From Streptomyces iconiensis (GTDB lineage: Bacteria; Actinomycetota; Actinomycetes; Streptomycetales; Streptomycetaceae): a stretch of 64,000 nucleotides of DNA. The translations under genes and the position numbers were made by a program. Positions 34,819 to 44,078 of this stretch are shown piece after piece; position 1 is the stretch's first letter, and every line of letters starts with the position of its first letter. The notes beneath the pieces are model-generated. The model was not told the DNA's origin, made no database searches, and worked only from the letters and a program-made list of their open reading frames with translations. The DNA lies in assembly GCF_028657195.3 (NCBI RefSeq), contig NZ_JANCPR020000013.1:62001-126000 (forward strand), given 5' to 3'.

Positions 34819-36426
34819 TCAGGCCAGGGCTGCCGTGTGGGCGTGGCGGGCCAGGAAGCCCGCTACTGAGGGTTCGCGGCGGAAGGCGCGCAGGCGGCCG
34901 GCTGCCGTCTCCAGCATCGAGCTGATGCGGGTGGACTGTACGGGGCCGAGGAAGTCCAGGGCACGGGAGCCGGCCGCCGCTGCCTCTTCGGCCTCGCCCT
35001 GAGCGGCCAGGTCTCCGGCGAGTTCGGCGGTGAACAGGGCGCGGTTGCGGGTGAAGTGCGGGTCTTGGAGCTGGACGGCGCGCTCCGCGTGCTCGGCGGC
35101 ACGCTCCCAGTCGTGCAGCGCGGACCAGCACTGGGCCTCCAGGCCCTCCAGCTCGGCCTCGCCGAAGAAGGTCATCCACTCGGGATCGGCCTCCGACCTG
35201 CCGCGCGCGAAGAGGTGCTGGGCGCGTGCCAGAGCCTGTTGGCAGCCGGGCCTGTCGCCGAGCCCGGCCCAGCCGCCCGCCTCGCGCAGCGAGAGCAGCG
35301 ACATCAGGTGGTCGGAACCGAGGCCCCTGGCCGCCTGAAGTCCGGCCTGCGCCGCGCGTACGGCCTCGCGGGGGCGCCCCGCGTCGCGGGCGAGGAAGGC
35401 GGTGTTGCAGAAGGCGTGCGCCTCCAGCGCCGCGTCCCCCGCGACCCGTGCGGTGGCCAGCGCCTCGGCGTAGTGCGAACGCGCGTCGTGGTAGCGGCCC
35501 GAGTCGTGGGCCAACCAGCCTACGGAGATGGCGAGTTCACCGGCGCCGGTGTGGAGCCGGTCGGTGACGGACTGGCGCCGGGTGCCCGCGTCGAGCAACT
35601 CGTAGGCCGCGCGCAGGGATTCACCGGCGCGGCGGTAGATCCCGGCACCGCCGTGCCGGTCGTCGAGCAGCCGGATCTGGCGCACGGCCTGTTCGACGGC
35701 GCGGGCTTCGGCGTCGCCCGCGTACGCCTTCGCCGCCGAGCGGGGTGCGGCGGAGGCGGGGGGTGCGGCCCCGGGGAAGGTGCCGCCGAGGGTGGCGGCG
35801 AGGGCGGTGGGGCCGCCGGTCATGAACGCGCGACGTAGCACGTCGCTCTCCTCGTCGTGCTCGGGACAGTGGGGAAATTCGATGAGATCGAGGCTGTCGG
35901 GGCGGTCGGTGGCGAAGGGGTGTCCGGGGTGGCCGTACTCGGTGTGTGCGAAATGGCCGTAGGGGACGGGGGTTTCGGGGTCGGAGGGCTGGGAGGGGAA
36001 GAGGCGGGCAGTGAGGTGGTCGGGGCGCTCGGTCGGCCCCGCCGGATCCTGGGGCCCGCGCGGGGCCCTGGGCTCCGCGCAGCGCATCGTGGATTGCGGG
36101 GGCGCTTCCGGGGACCCGTACGCCCCGCGAACGCGCGCCGAGCGACCGCGGACGGACTCCCGCGGAGCGAAGCCCATGTCGGTCAGCGAGTAGCCGGGGA
36201 ACATGTGCAGAAACACGCGCTCGTAGGCGTAGTTGGGGCACCTGATCTCGCCCGACTCGACGCGGCCGACGTACCGCGCGTCGCAGGAGACCTGTTCGCC
36301 GATTTCGCGCGCCGAACGGCGCACTGCGGCGGCGAACTCGCCGGGTGAGAGGAGCCCTCTGAGCGCTCTGAAAGCGGTGTTGGGGCTGCACTGCGGACTT
36401 GGTGACGTTGAGGGTGACGACGCCAT
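34819..36426 (-). CDS. NsdA-like regulator: XRE-type N-terminus plus TPR-like repeats
   Basis: 535 residues. The N-terminus (about 20-75: ALRGLLSPGEFAAAVRRSA then CDARYVGRVESGEIRCP) resembles a helix-turn-helix of the NsdA family; residues 85-190 are Pro-rich and probably disordered; the rest consists of helical TPR-like pairs (HYAEALATARVAGDAALEA). NsdA is a negative regulator of sporulation and antibiotic production in S. coelicolor; this is a family relative rather than a proven orthologue. It has its own gaps on both sides, and no target can be read. Confidence 0.75.
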   Translation of the reverse strand: MASSPSTSPSPQCSPNTAFRALRGLLSPGEFAAAVRRSAREIGEQVSCDARYVGRVESGEIRCPNYAYERVFLHMFPGYSLTDMGFAPRESVRGRSARVRGAYGSPEAPPQSTMRCAEPRAPRGPQDPAGPTERPDHLTARLFPSQPSDPETPVPYGHFAHTEYGHPGHPFATDRPDSLDLIEFPHCPEHDEESDVLRRAFMTGGPTALAATLGGTFPGAAPPASAAPRSAAKAYAGDAEARAVEQAVRQIRLLDDRHGGAGIYRRAGESLRAAYELLDAGTRRQSVTDRLHTGAGELAISVGWLAHDSGRYHDARSHYAEALATARVAGDAALEAHAFCNTAFLARDAGRPREAVRAAQAGLQAARGLGSDHLMSLLSLREAGGWAGLGDRPGCQQALARAQHLFARGRSEADPEWMTFFGEAELEGLEAQCWSALHDWERAAEHAERAVQLQDPHFTRNRALFTAELAGDLAAQGEAEEAAAAGSRALDFLGPVQSTRISSMLETAAGRLRAFRREPSVAGFLARHAHTAALA

Positions 36427-36559
36427 GGCGGAAACGTACCGGCTGTAATGGGGTCGCCACCCTGGGTTTGGCTACAAACCGGATATCTCACCCGCCTTCT
36501 GCCATGAACCGCCATCCAATGCGACGGTCCGCCGCCGTAGCCGTGGACAGGAAAGGGCG

Positions 36560-37078
36560 TTGGACCGTGCACAGCGACCGCGAGGAGGGGTCCCCTTGTT
36601 GGACACCGGAGCAGGTATCGGCGTCCCAGCCAGCGGCACGCGGGAGGCCGCCCAGGAGGCGGCGACCGCGCACCACACGACCCACGCGACCATCCCGTGC
36701 CCCCCACCGGAGGCGGCGTCCTCCGGTGCGGGTGAGGCCCCCTGCGATCTGGTGACCGTGCCCGCGCTGCACGGACTTGAGGCCGTCGACATCCTGCGCC
36801 TGCGTGACGGTGTGGGCCCCGTGCTGCACGACAGGGCGGGGGACACTCTCGGCTTCCTCGTACCCCCGGGCACGGCCGACTGCTGGGACCTGCCCGGCAG
36901 CGCGTGTACGCAGACCCTCGCGCACGCACGCGCCGCGGCGGCCGAGCCCCCTGTGGCCGGCGCCGGTTGGCTCGTGCCCCCCGAGGGCGCCTACATGGGA
37001 ACCACCGAACCCGCCGAACTGCGCGCCGCGCTCGGCGAGGCCGCCCGCACCATCGCGGCGGCCGGGCACCGTCTGTAG
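36560..37078 (+). CDS. Conserved hypothetical protein
   Basis: 172 residues if it starts at TTG 36560 (AGGAAAGGG upstream); a later TTG at 36596 with GAGGAGGGG is equally good. The body contains FLVPPGTADCWDLPGSAC and AGWLVPPEGAYMGTTEP, wording also seen near the start of actinobacterial primase-polymerase-like proteins, but no catalytic motif is recognisable. No signal peptide. It lies 43 nt before the spermidine-synthase-like gene and may be co-transcribed. Confidence 0.6.
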   Translation: MDRAQRPRGGVPLLDTGAGIGVPASGTREAAQEAATAHHTTHATIPCPPPEAASSGAGEAPCDLVTVPALHGLEAVDILRLRDGVGPVLHDRAGDTLGFLVPPGTADCWDLPGSACTQTLAHARAAAAEPPVAGAGWLVPPEGAYMGTTEPAELRAALGEAARTIAAAGHRL

Positions 37079-37120
37079 CCCGCCGCGCGCCTTCCCCGTG
37101 CCCTGACCGATACTGGACGG

Positions 37121-37990
37121 GTGGCACGGGACAGGCAGCGGCGCGGCGGCAGAAGAACCAGGGAGCCCGTGACCACGCAGGTCGCGGGCGGGACGGCGTG
37201 TCTGGAGCCGGACCAGGACCGCGCACGGGCCTGGACCCTGCTGCTCGACGGCGCCCCCCAGTCCCATGTCGACCTCGACGACCCCACGTATCTGTCCTTC
37301 GCCTACCAGCGCAGGCTCGGCCACATCGCCGATCTCGCCGCACCGCCGGGCAGGCCGCTCCAGGTCCTGCACCTCGGCGGGGGAGCGCTCACCCTCGCGC
37401 GGTACGTCGCCGCCACCAGGCCGCGCTCGCTCCAGCAGGTCATCGAGGTGGACGGCGCCCTCACCCAACTGGTGCGCAGCGAACTGCCGTTGGAGCGCGG
37501 CTGGCGGATTCGGGTCCGCGAGGGCGACGCGCGTGCCGGGCTGGCGAAGCTCCCCGACGGCTGGGCCGATCTCGTGCTGGCCGACGTCTTCAGCGGTGCC
37601 CGTACTCCCGCCCACCTGACCAGCGTGGAGTTCCTCACCGAGGTGCGCAGGGTGCTGCGGCCCGCCGGCTGGTACGCGGCCAACATCGCCGACGGTCCGC
37701 CGCTGCGCCACCTGCGGGGCCAGATCGCCACCGCTGCGGCCGTCTTCTCCGAGCGCTGCCTGGTCGCGGATCCCGCCGTGCTGCGGGCCCGCCGCTTCGG
37801 CAACGGCGTGCTCCTGGCCGCCGACGGCGAGCTGCCCGTCGCCGAACTCACCCGGCGCAGCGCGGGTGACCCGCACGCGGGGAGGGTCGAGGCGGGGCGC
37901 TCACTGGACGCTTTCACCGGCGGTGCCAGGCCGGTGACCGACGCCACGGCGGCGGCTTCCCCGGCGCCGCCGGAGGGCACGTTCGACTGA
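37121..37990 (+). CDS. Spermidine-synthase-like methyltransferase-fold protein
   Basis: 289 residues with a Rossmann-type fold of the spermidine synthase superfamily: DDPTYLSFAYQRRL, the cofactor loop LHLGGGALTLAR, acidic VIEVDGAL and the DLVLADVFSGA motif where synthases carry the catalytic Asp. Many actinobacterial relatives have unknown substrates, and no SAM-decarboxylase gene is nearby. GTG start; the first 25 residues are a basic, low-complexity extension. Confidence 0.75.
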   Translation: MARDRQRRGGRRTREPVTTQVAGGTACLEPDQDRARAWTLLLDGAPQSHVDLDDPTYLSFAYQRRLGHIADLAAPPGRPLQVLHLGGGALTLARYVAATRPRSLQQVIEVDGALTQLVRSELPLERGWRIRVREGDARAGLAKLPDGWADLVLADVFSGARTPAHLTSVEFLTEVRRVLRPAGWYAANIADGPPLRHLRGQIATAAAVFSERCLVADPAVLRARRFGNGVLLAADGELPVAELTRRSAGDPHAGRVEAGRSLDAFTGGARPVTDATAAASPAPPEGTFD

Positions 37991-38100
37991 AGGCCCGCTC
38001 GGGGTGCGGTAGTTGGGCCTGCCAGCAGTGAACCAGCGGGCGGCGGCACCGAGTCAGCGGGCGGCGGACCGGGGTGGGGGCGCTCCCGTGGGGGTTCCGT

Positions 38101-38673
38101 TCAGCCTCTGAAGGTTTCGATGCGGGGGTGTGCGCTGTCGTCCCAGCGGCAGAAGACCGAGGAGGACGCGTCCCCGTTGGTGAAGGTCACGCGGATCCAG
38201 GTCGAGGAGTTCCAGACCTTCATGTCCCAGCCCGAGTCGGGCGTCGCCGAGACCAGCGTCGCCGAGTCGCCGCCCATGTCGAAGACGGCACGGCCGCCCG
38301 GCACCGTGGTGCCCTTGACCGCTCCCGTCGAGGGAGCTTTCGCGGGTGGCGCGGGGTTGCCGGGTGTTGCGCGGGAGCGCTCGGGTGCCGGTTCGCGTGG
38401 TGCCTGGCTCTTCCCGTTCTCGCGCGTGGGGGACGTGGAGGGCTTGCGCGACGGGGAGGCGGACGGCGAGGGCGGCTTGGGGCGGTGGGTCGAGGACGCC
38501 TGCGGATCGGCCACCCCGGAGTGCTGGTCCTTGAGAGGGAGGGCGCGCGGCGGGTCGTACGAGGTGCCCGAGAGCACCGTGTGCACGCCGAACCATGAGA
38601 GCGTCACGGCGGCGCCGGTGGCCAGAGTCCAGGCCCCCGCGTGCACCAGCCGCAGTCGGAGGAGGCGTCGCAT
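38101..38673 (-). CDS. Membrane-anchored secreted protein of unknown function
   Basis: 190 residues. An N-terminal helix (about 13-34) with preceding Arg residues anchors or exports it; residues 50-110 form a Ser/Pro/Lys-rich linker of cell-wall-spanning type; the C-terminal 75 residues are a compact beta-rich domain (VFDMGGDSATLVSATPDSGW, RVTFTNGDASS) that would sit outside the cell. Divergent from the two-component system that follows, which may control it (positional inference). Confidence 0.7.
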   Translation of the reverse strand: MRRLLRLRLVHAGAWTLATGAAVTLSWFGVHTVLSGTSYDPPRALPLKDQHSGVADPQASSTHRPKPPSPSASPSRKPSTSPTRENGKSQAPREPAPERSRATPGNPAPPAKAPSTGAVKGTTVPGGRAVFDMGGDSATLVSATPDSGWDMKVWNSSTWIRVTFTNGDASSSVFCRWDDSAHPRIETFRG

Positions 38674-38874
38674 CCCCGCAGCCTAAGTGCTGCACCGGGA
38701 GTGCCGCGCCGGACCGTGGATCACATGCGGCGCCTCCCCCAAGCTCTTCGAGCAGGGAGGTACCCCCATGGCTGGTCGCGCGGCTCCCTCCCCGTGCCCC
38801 TCCGGAATGCGCCTGTGCCGCAGCAGCCTCACCGGAGCCGTTGGCCGCCGGGCGCATGACGTACGGTTCCGCCC

Positions 38875-39591
38875 ATGGCACGAGTGCTCGTGGTCGAGGA
38901 CGACCAGTTCGTACGGTCAGCGCTCATCCGGCACCTCACCGAAGCGGCACACACGGTCCGTAGCGTGGGCACGGCGCTGGAGGCGTTGCGTGAGGTCGCG
39001 CAGGTGGGCTTCGACGTGGTCATTCTCGACCTGGGGCTGCCCGACCTCGACGGCGCCGAGGCGCTGAAGATGCTGCGCGGCATCACCGACGTACCTGTGA
39101 TCATCGCCACCGCGCGGGACGACGAGACGGAGATCGTCAGGCTGCTCAACGCGGGCGCCGACGACTACCTGGTCAAGCCCTTCTCCGTGGAGCACCTTTC
39201 GGCACGGATGGCGGCCGTGCTGCGGCGCGCGCGTACGAGCGGTGCGGGCGAGGACGGCGAGGAGCGGGTCATCCGGGTCGGTGGCCTCGCGATAGACCCG
39301 TTGCGCCGCCAGGCGGAGCTGGACGGGGCACTTCTCGACCTCACCCGCAGGGAGTTCGACCTGCTGGCCTTCCTCGCGCGGCGGCCCGGTGTGGTCGTTC
39401 CGCGCAGGGAGCTGCTGGCCGAGGTGTGGCAGCAGTCCTACGGTGACGACCAGACCATCGACGTTCACTTGTCGTGGCTGCGCCGGAAGTTGGGTGAGAC
39501 GGCGGCCAGCCCGCGCTATCTGCACACCCTGCGCGGTGTCGGTGTGAAGCTGGAGCCGCCACAGCGGCAGCGGCCGGACGCCCCGCGATGA
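38875..39591 (+). CDS. OmpR-family response regulator
   Basis: 238 residues: receiver domain (1-115) with acidic pocket VVEDD, phospho-acceptor Asp52 (ILDLGLPD) and Lys in YLVKPF, followed by a winged-helix output domain (DLTRREFDLLAFLA, TIDVHLSWLRRKLG). Its stop overlaps the start of the kinase gene (ATGA), so the pair is co-translated. Regulated genes unknown. Confidence 0.93.
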   Translation: MARVLVVEDDQFVRSALIRHLTEAAHTVRSVGTALEALREVAQVGFDVVILDLGLPDLDGAEALKMLRGITDVPVIIATARDDETEIVRLLNAGADDYLVKPFSVEHLSARMAAVLRRARTSGAGEDGEERVIRVGGLAIDPLRRQAELDGALLDLTRREFDLLAFLARRPGVVVPRRELLAEVWQQSYGDDQTIDVHLSWLRRKLGETAASPRYLHTLRGVGVKLEPPQRQRPDAPR

Positions 39592-41006
39592 GATGGGCGC
39601 TGGTCAAGGTCTGCCTCGCCGTGACGGTGATGGTGGTCGTGGCCTTCGCCATCCCGCTGGCGCTCGTGGTCAAGGAGACGGCGCGGGACCGCGCGTTCTC
39701 CAACGCCGAGCGGCAGGCGTCCACCGTGGGCCCCGCGCTCGCGATCACCACCGACCGGCGCGAGCTGCAACGGGCCATCGCCATCACCCAGGCGGGCGCC
39801 GACGGCAGGATCGCCGTCCATGTGCCCGCCGCACGCAAGCGCACGGGGCCGGCCCGGGGCGCGAAGGGGGCCGCGCCGCACGGCGAGATGCGGGTCGGGC
39901 ACTCGCGGGCGCCGAGGGAGCGGCTGGAGGCGGCGCAGCGGCTGGGGCGGGCCTCGACCGTCGCTGTCGAGGGCGGGTTCGCGCTGCTCAGGCCGACGGC
40001 GGTGGCGGGCGGCAGGGTCGCCGTCGTGGAGATCTTCGTGCCCGACGACGAGGTCACCAACGGCGTCGCGACCTCTTGGATCGTGCTCGCCGGGGTCGGC
40101 ATCGCGCTGATCGTCGGCTCGGTCGCGGTCGCCGACCGGCTCGGCACCCGCATGGTGCGCCCCGCCGAACGGCTCGCCGGAGCGGCGCACGACCTGGGCG
40201 AGGGCAAGCTCGGGGTGCGCGTCCCCGAGGAGGGGCCGACCGAACTGCGGTCGGCCGCCGTCGCGTTCAACTCCATGGCCGATCAGGTCGTACGGCTCCT
40301 GGCCAACGAACGGGAGCTGGCGGCCGACCTCTCGCACCGGCTGCGCACCCCGCTGACGGTGCTCCGCCTCAACGCGGCCTCCCTGGGCGAGGGCGACGCG
40401 GCCGACCAGACCCGCGAGGCGGTCGCGCAGCTGGAGGGCGAGGTGGACACGATCATCCGTACGGCGCGGCAGCAGAAGGCGCAGTCGCCCGGTGCGGCCG
40501 TGACCTCGGCCTCCGACGCCGCCGAAGTCATACGCGAGCGGATGGGTTTCTGGTCGGCGCTGGCCGAGGACGAGGGCCGCGAGGCGCGGCTCGCCGGCGT
40601 GGACAGGCCCGTACGGGTGCCGGTGGCGCGGGGCGAACTGGCCGCGGCCGTCGACGCGATGCTCGGCAACGTCTTCCGGCACACGCCCGAGGGCACCGCC
40701 TTCTCCGTCGATGTGCACAGCGCCGAGGACGCGGTGATCGTGCTCGTCTCCGACGCGGGCCCCGGTATCGCGGACCCGGAGGCGGCGCTGCGGCGCGGGC
40801 ACGGCGACGGTGGCCCAGGATCGACGGGCCTCGGCCTGGACATCGTGCGCCGGGTGGCCGAGTCGACGGGCGGGGACGTGCGGCTGGGCCGCTCGGTGCT
40901 CGGGGGCACGGAGATACGGGTGTGGCTGGCGCTGCATCACGGTGCCGGAGTGCGAGGTGGGGGGCGGGTAAGCCACCGTCTGCGCCGTAGACGGCGCGGT
41001 GCGTGA
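39588..41006 (+). CDS. Sensor histidine kinase, partner of the preceding regulator
   Basis: 472 residues: two membrane helices (about 7-28 and 162-182) enclosing an extracellular sensor of some 130 residues, a HAMP domain (about 185-235), the H box DLSHRLRTPL with His250, and the ATPase boxes N (LGNVFRH), G1 (DAGPGIAD) and G2 (GSTGLGLDI). A complete, apparently functional kinase. The extracellular part is basic and shows no known ligand fold. Confidence 0.92.
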   Translation: MRWALVKVCLAVTVMVVVAFAIPLALVVKETARDRAFSNAERQASTVGPALAITTDRRELQRAIAITQAGADGRIAVHVPAARKRTGPARGAKGAAPHGEMRVGHSRAPRERLEAAQRLGRASTVAVEGGFALLRPTAVAGGRVAVVEIFVPDDEVTNGVATSWIVLAGVGIALIVGSVAVADRLGTRMVRPAERLAGAAHDLGEGKLGVRVPEEGPTELRSAAVAFNSMADQVVRLLANERELAADLSHRLRTPLTVLRLNAASLGEGDAADQTREAVAQLEGEVDTIIRTARQQKAQSPGAAVTSASDAAEVIRERMGFWSALAEDEGREARLAGVDRPVRVPVARGELAAAVDAMLGNVFRHTPEGTAFSVDVHSAEDAVIVLVSDAGPGIADPEAALRRGHGDGGPGSTGLGLDIVRRVAESTGGDVRLGRSVLGGTEIRVWLALHHGAGVRGGGRVSHRLRRRRRGA

Positions 41007-41163
41007 CACCGTGCGGGCTCCGCCTCAGCGGGCCCTTTCGCCTTCCTTAAGCGAGCCATAAGGAGCCCAACGCCCGTCTGTTTTACGGGTTTTGCCCGGT
41101 TCACCGGCAGTACCGTGCTTCCGTTCCCTCCCGTAGACCCCCACAGATCGAGGCACCCGCACG

Positions 41164-42213
41164 ATGACGAACCCCCAGGGACCCGGCAGCCACCGCCGCC
41201 GTACGAGCCGCAGGGCGAAGATGATCACAGGCGCGACGGCAGCGGCGCTCGTGGTCGGCGGTGGCTTCCTGCTCGCAGGCAACGCCACGGCGGGCGAGGA
41301 GCCGGCCGCCGCGCCGGAGGCCAAGGGCACGCCCTTCACGCCGTACGTCGACACCTCCCTGCAGCCCTCCTACGACCTGCTCAAGAGCGCGCGGAAGACC
41401 GGGGTCAAGGAGTACAACCTGGCCTTCGTCACCAGCGCGAACGGCGCCTGCGTACCCAAGTGGGGCGGCACCCAGGACCTGAAGGCGAACCCTGTGGCCC
41501 AGCAGATTTCCAAGCTGCGCGCCGAGGGCGGCGACGTGCGGGTCTCCTTCGGCGGCGCCAACGGTTCCGAACTCGGCCTGGCCTGCGACTCGGCGGCCGA
41601 TCTCGCCAAGGCGTACGGGAAGGTCATCGACACCTTCGACCTGAAGAAGATCGACCTGGACATCGAGGGCGCGGCGCTCCCCGACACCAAGGCCAACAAC
41701 CTGCGCGCCAAGGCCGTCGCCTCGCTCCAGAAGAGCCACAAGAGCCTGGACGTCTCCTACACGCTCCCCGTGATGCCGGAGGGCCTCACCCAGCCCGGCG
41801 TCGCGCTGCTGGAGAACGCGAAGAAGAACGGTGTGAAGGTCTCGGCCGTGAACATCATGGCCATGGACTACGGCCCGTCCTACGACGGCGACATGGGCAC
41901 CTACGCCACCAAGGCGGCCACCGCGACCCACAAGCAGGTCAAGAAGTCGCTCGGCCTCAGCGAAGCCAAGGCGTGGAAGGCCGTGGCGCTCACCCCCATG
42001 ATCGGCGTCAACGATGTCGTCGTGGAGGTCTTCACGCCCTCGGACGCCAAGCAGGTCAAGAAGTTCGCCGACAGCAAGGGCATGGGCTGGGTCTCGATGT
42101 GGTCGGGCACCCGCGACAAGGCGTGCCCCGGCGGGCCCAAGAAGGAGGCCGATCCCACCTGTTCCAGCATCGACCAGAGCGCCTACGCGTTCAGCAAGGC
42201 GTTCGCCGGATGA
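41164..42213 (+). CDS. Secreted GH18 chitinase-like protein
   Basis: 349 residues with an RRR-rich signal peptide (hydrophobic part about 20-38) and a GH18 barrel. The catalytic loop reads KKIDLDIEG: the last Asp and the acid Glu of DxxDxDxE are present but the first Asp is replaced by Lys. Other barrel strands are recognisable (DVRVSFGGANG, NIMAMDYGP, GWVSMWSG). Related actinobacterial GH18 proteins of this subgroup are annotated as chitinases. No binding module. It follows the kinase gene by 157 nt and has no DasR box that could be seen. Confidence 0.85.
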   Translation: MTNPQGPGSHRRRTSRRAKMITGATAAALVVGGGFLLAGNATAGEEPAAAPEAKGTPFTPYVDTSLQPSYDLLKSARKTGVKEYNLAFVTSANGACVPKWGGTQDLKANPVAQQISKLRAEGGDVRVSFGGANGSELGLACDSAADLAKAYGKVIDTFDLKKIDLDIEGAALPDTKANNLRAKAVASLQKSHKSLDVSYTLPVMPEGLTQPGVALLENAKKNGVKVSAVNIMAMDYGPSYDGDMGTYATKAATATHKQVKKSLGLSEAKAWKAVALTPMIGVNDVVVEVFTPSDAKQVKKFADSKGMGWVSMWSGTRDKACPGGPKKEADPTCSSIDQSAYAFSKAFAG

Positions 42214-42528
42214 CGCCGCCGGGCACCCGACCGGGCGCCCCACCCGGCACCCCGCACTGACCGCCAGAACCACGGCGGCCCGGTAGCAGCCACCGGGCAG
42301 CCCTCCCGGCCGGGGGTCACCCCCGCACCCCCGGCCAGGCGGGCGGGGCGCGACGGCCTTCCAACCCCCCACACCCGCCGCGCCCCGCCTCAGCCGAGCC
42401 CCCGTCCCAGAGGCCCCGTCCCAGAGGCCCCGCCCCAGAGGCCCTGTCCCCGAGGCCCCGTCCCCGAGAGGACCGAGGCCCGAGGGGCACCCCCCCCGGG
42501 CCCCTCCCCAAGGGCCCCGCTGAAGCGG
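42214..42528. other. Gap between GH18 gene and bglC, repeat-rich
   Basis: The 315-bp gap lies between convergent genes. It holds GC-rich inverted sequences near 42325-42390 that may act as a terminator and the tandem array listed separately. No gene seen. Confidence 0.5.
42404..42475. repeat. Tandem array of CCCCGTCCCAGAGG units
   Basis: Five imperfect copies of a 14-15 bp unit (CCCCGTCCCAGAGG, with CCCCGTCCCCGAGG variants) follow each other directly in the convergent gap. Non-coding. Confidence 0.75.
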
Positions 42529-43974
42529 TCAGGCCGCGTCCGGTATCCGTCCGCTCGCCGCGACCCGCGCGTACCACAGCGCACTGGACTTGGGCGTGCG
42601 CCGCTGGGTGCCGAAGTCCACGTGCACGGCGCCGAAGCGGCGGCTGTAGCCGTAGGCCCACTCGAAGTTGTCGAGCAGCGACCACAGGAAGTAGCCCCGC
42701 ACATCGGCACCCTGGGTGAGCGCCTCGTGCACGGCGGTGAAGTGCCGTCGCAGGTAGGCGATGCGCTGCGGGTCGTGCACCATGCCGCCGGCGTCCGGCA
42801 CGTCGTCGTAGGCGGCGCCGTTCTCCGTGACGTACAGCGGGAGCCCGGGTGCCTCGCGGTGGAAGCGCAGCAGCAGCTCCGTCAGCCCCGTCGGGTCGAT
42901 GGACCAGCCCATCTCGGTCCGCTCGCCGGGGTGCTGGTGGAACGAGACGTGCTCGGAACCCGGCCAGGGCGAGTGCTCGCTCGCGCCGTGCCCGTCGTCC
43001 CGTGAGGGTGGCACGGGGTCGGAGCCGTTCCGGTCGGGGGCCGAGACCAGGGACGGCGTGTAGTAGTTCAGGCCGAGAGCGTCCAGCGGCTGTGCGATGT
43101 CCTTCAGATCGCTGTCCCGTACGCAGGACCAGTCCGTCAGGTGCGCGGTGTCGGCGATCAGGTCCTCGTCGTAGACACCGCGCAGCATGGGGCTCGTGAA
43201 GACGCGGGTGGCCAGCGCGTCGATCCTGCGTGCCGCGTCCTGGTCACCCTGCGCTTCCGAACGGGCCCGTACGGCGGCCGGGTTGAGGCTCACCATCAGC
43301 TTCGCCTCCGCCGGCAGCGTGGCACGCAGGGCCTGCGCCGCGAGTCCGTGCGCGAGGTTGAGGTGGTGTGCCGCGTGCAGCGCGGCGACCGGGTCGGTGC
43401 GTCCCGGCGCGTGCACCCCCGAGCCGTAGCCGAGGAAGGCGCTGCACCACGGCTCGTTGAGGGTGGTCCAGTTGACCACCCGGTCACCCAGCGCCTCGGC
43501 CACAAGCCCCGCGTACTCGGCGAAGCGCAGCGCCGTCTCCCGCGCCGGCCAGCCGCCCTCGGGACCCGACTCCAGGTCCTGCGGCAGGTCCCAGTGGTAG
43601 AGCGTGAGGAACGGGGTGATCCCGTGCTCCAGCAGCTCGTCGGTCAGCGCGCGGTAGAAGTCCAGCCCGCGCTGGTCGGCGGGCCCGCTTCCGGTGGGCT
43701 GTACGCGCGACCAGGAGACCGAGAAGCGGTAGGCGTCCAGTCCGAGCGCGCCCATCAGCGCCACGTCGTCGCGGAAGCGGTGGTAGTGGTCGCAGGCTTG
43801 GTCGCCGGTGTGGCCCTCGTGCACCTTGCCCGGCGTGCGGCAGAACGTGTCCCAGATCGAGGGCGACCTTCCGTCTTCCCGCGCTGCGCCCTCGACCTGG
43901 TACGCGGCGGTCGAGGTGCCCCACAGGAAGCCGCTGGGGAACTGCGGCTGGACGGGTCGGGCCTGAACTGTCAT
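42529..43974 (-). CDS. bglC: GH1 beta-glucosidase BglC-type
   Basis: 481 residues, a single GH1 barrel with the acid/base Glu in TLNEPW and the nucleophile in YVTENGA, plus the N-terminal family signature FLWGTSTAAYQVEGA. No signal peptide, so it cleaves imported cellobiose/cellotriose to glucose in the cytosol. The start at 43974 is supported by a GGGAG site; that site is part of a CebR-box that touches the start codon. It lies 104 nt after cebG and closes the cellobiose locus. Confidence 0.93.
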   Translation of the reverse strand: MTVQARPVQPQFPSGFLWGTSTAAYQVEGAAREDGRSPSIWDTFCRTPGKVHEGHTGDQACDHYHRFRDDVALMGALGLDAYRFSVSWSRVQPTGSGPADQRGLDFYRALTDELLEHGITPFLTLYHWDLPQDLESGPEGGWPARETALRFAEYAGLVAEALGDRVVNWTTLNEPWCSAFLGYGSGVHAPGRTDPVAALHAAHHLNLAHGLAAQALRATLPAEAKLMVSLNPAAVRARSEAQGDQDAARRIDALATRVFTSPMLRGVYDEDLIADTAHLTDWSCVRDSDLKDIAQPLDALGLNYYTPSLVSAPDRNGSDPVPPSRDDGHGASEHSPWPGSEHVSFHQHPGERTEMGWSIDPTGLTELLLRFHREAPGLPLYVTENGAAYDDVPDAGGMVHDPQRIAYLRRHFTAVHEALTQGADVRGYFLWSLLDNFEWAYGYSRRFGAVHVDFGTQRRTPKSSALWYARVAASGRIPDAA

Positions 43975-43987
43975 GGAAGCGCTCCCA
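43974..43987. promoter_or_regulatory. CebR-box overlapping the bglC ribosome binding site
   Basis: TGGAAGCGCTCCCA matches 13 of 14 positions of the palindromic CebR operator TGGGAGCGCTCCCA. It reaches the first base of the bglC start codon and includes its GGGAG site, so bound repressor would act right at the start of the gene. Confidence 0.85.
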
Positions 43988-44078
43988 GTTGTGTGCGAGG
44001 ACAGAGGACAGCGGACATCGGAAGGGGGCGGGAAGAGGGCGGGGGCGAGAGGGGCGGCGGGGCGGCGCCAGGGCGCGG

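Noticed and set aside
38075..38088. CebR-like palindrome TGGGGGCGCTCCCG
   Set aside because: Twelve of 14 positions match but it lies downstream of genes unrelated to cellulose use, in very GC-rich sequence where such matches arise by chance.
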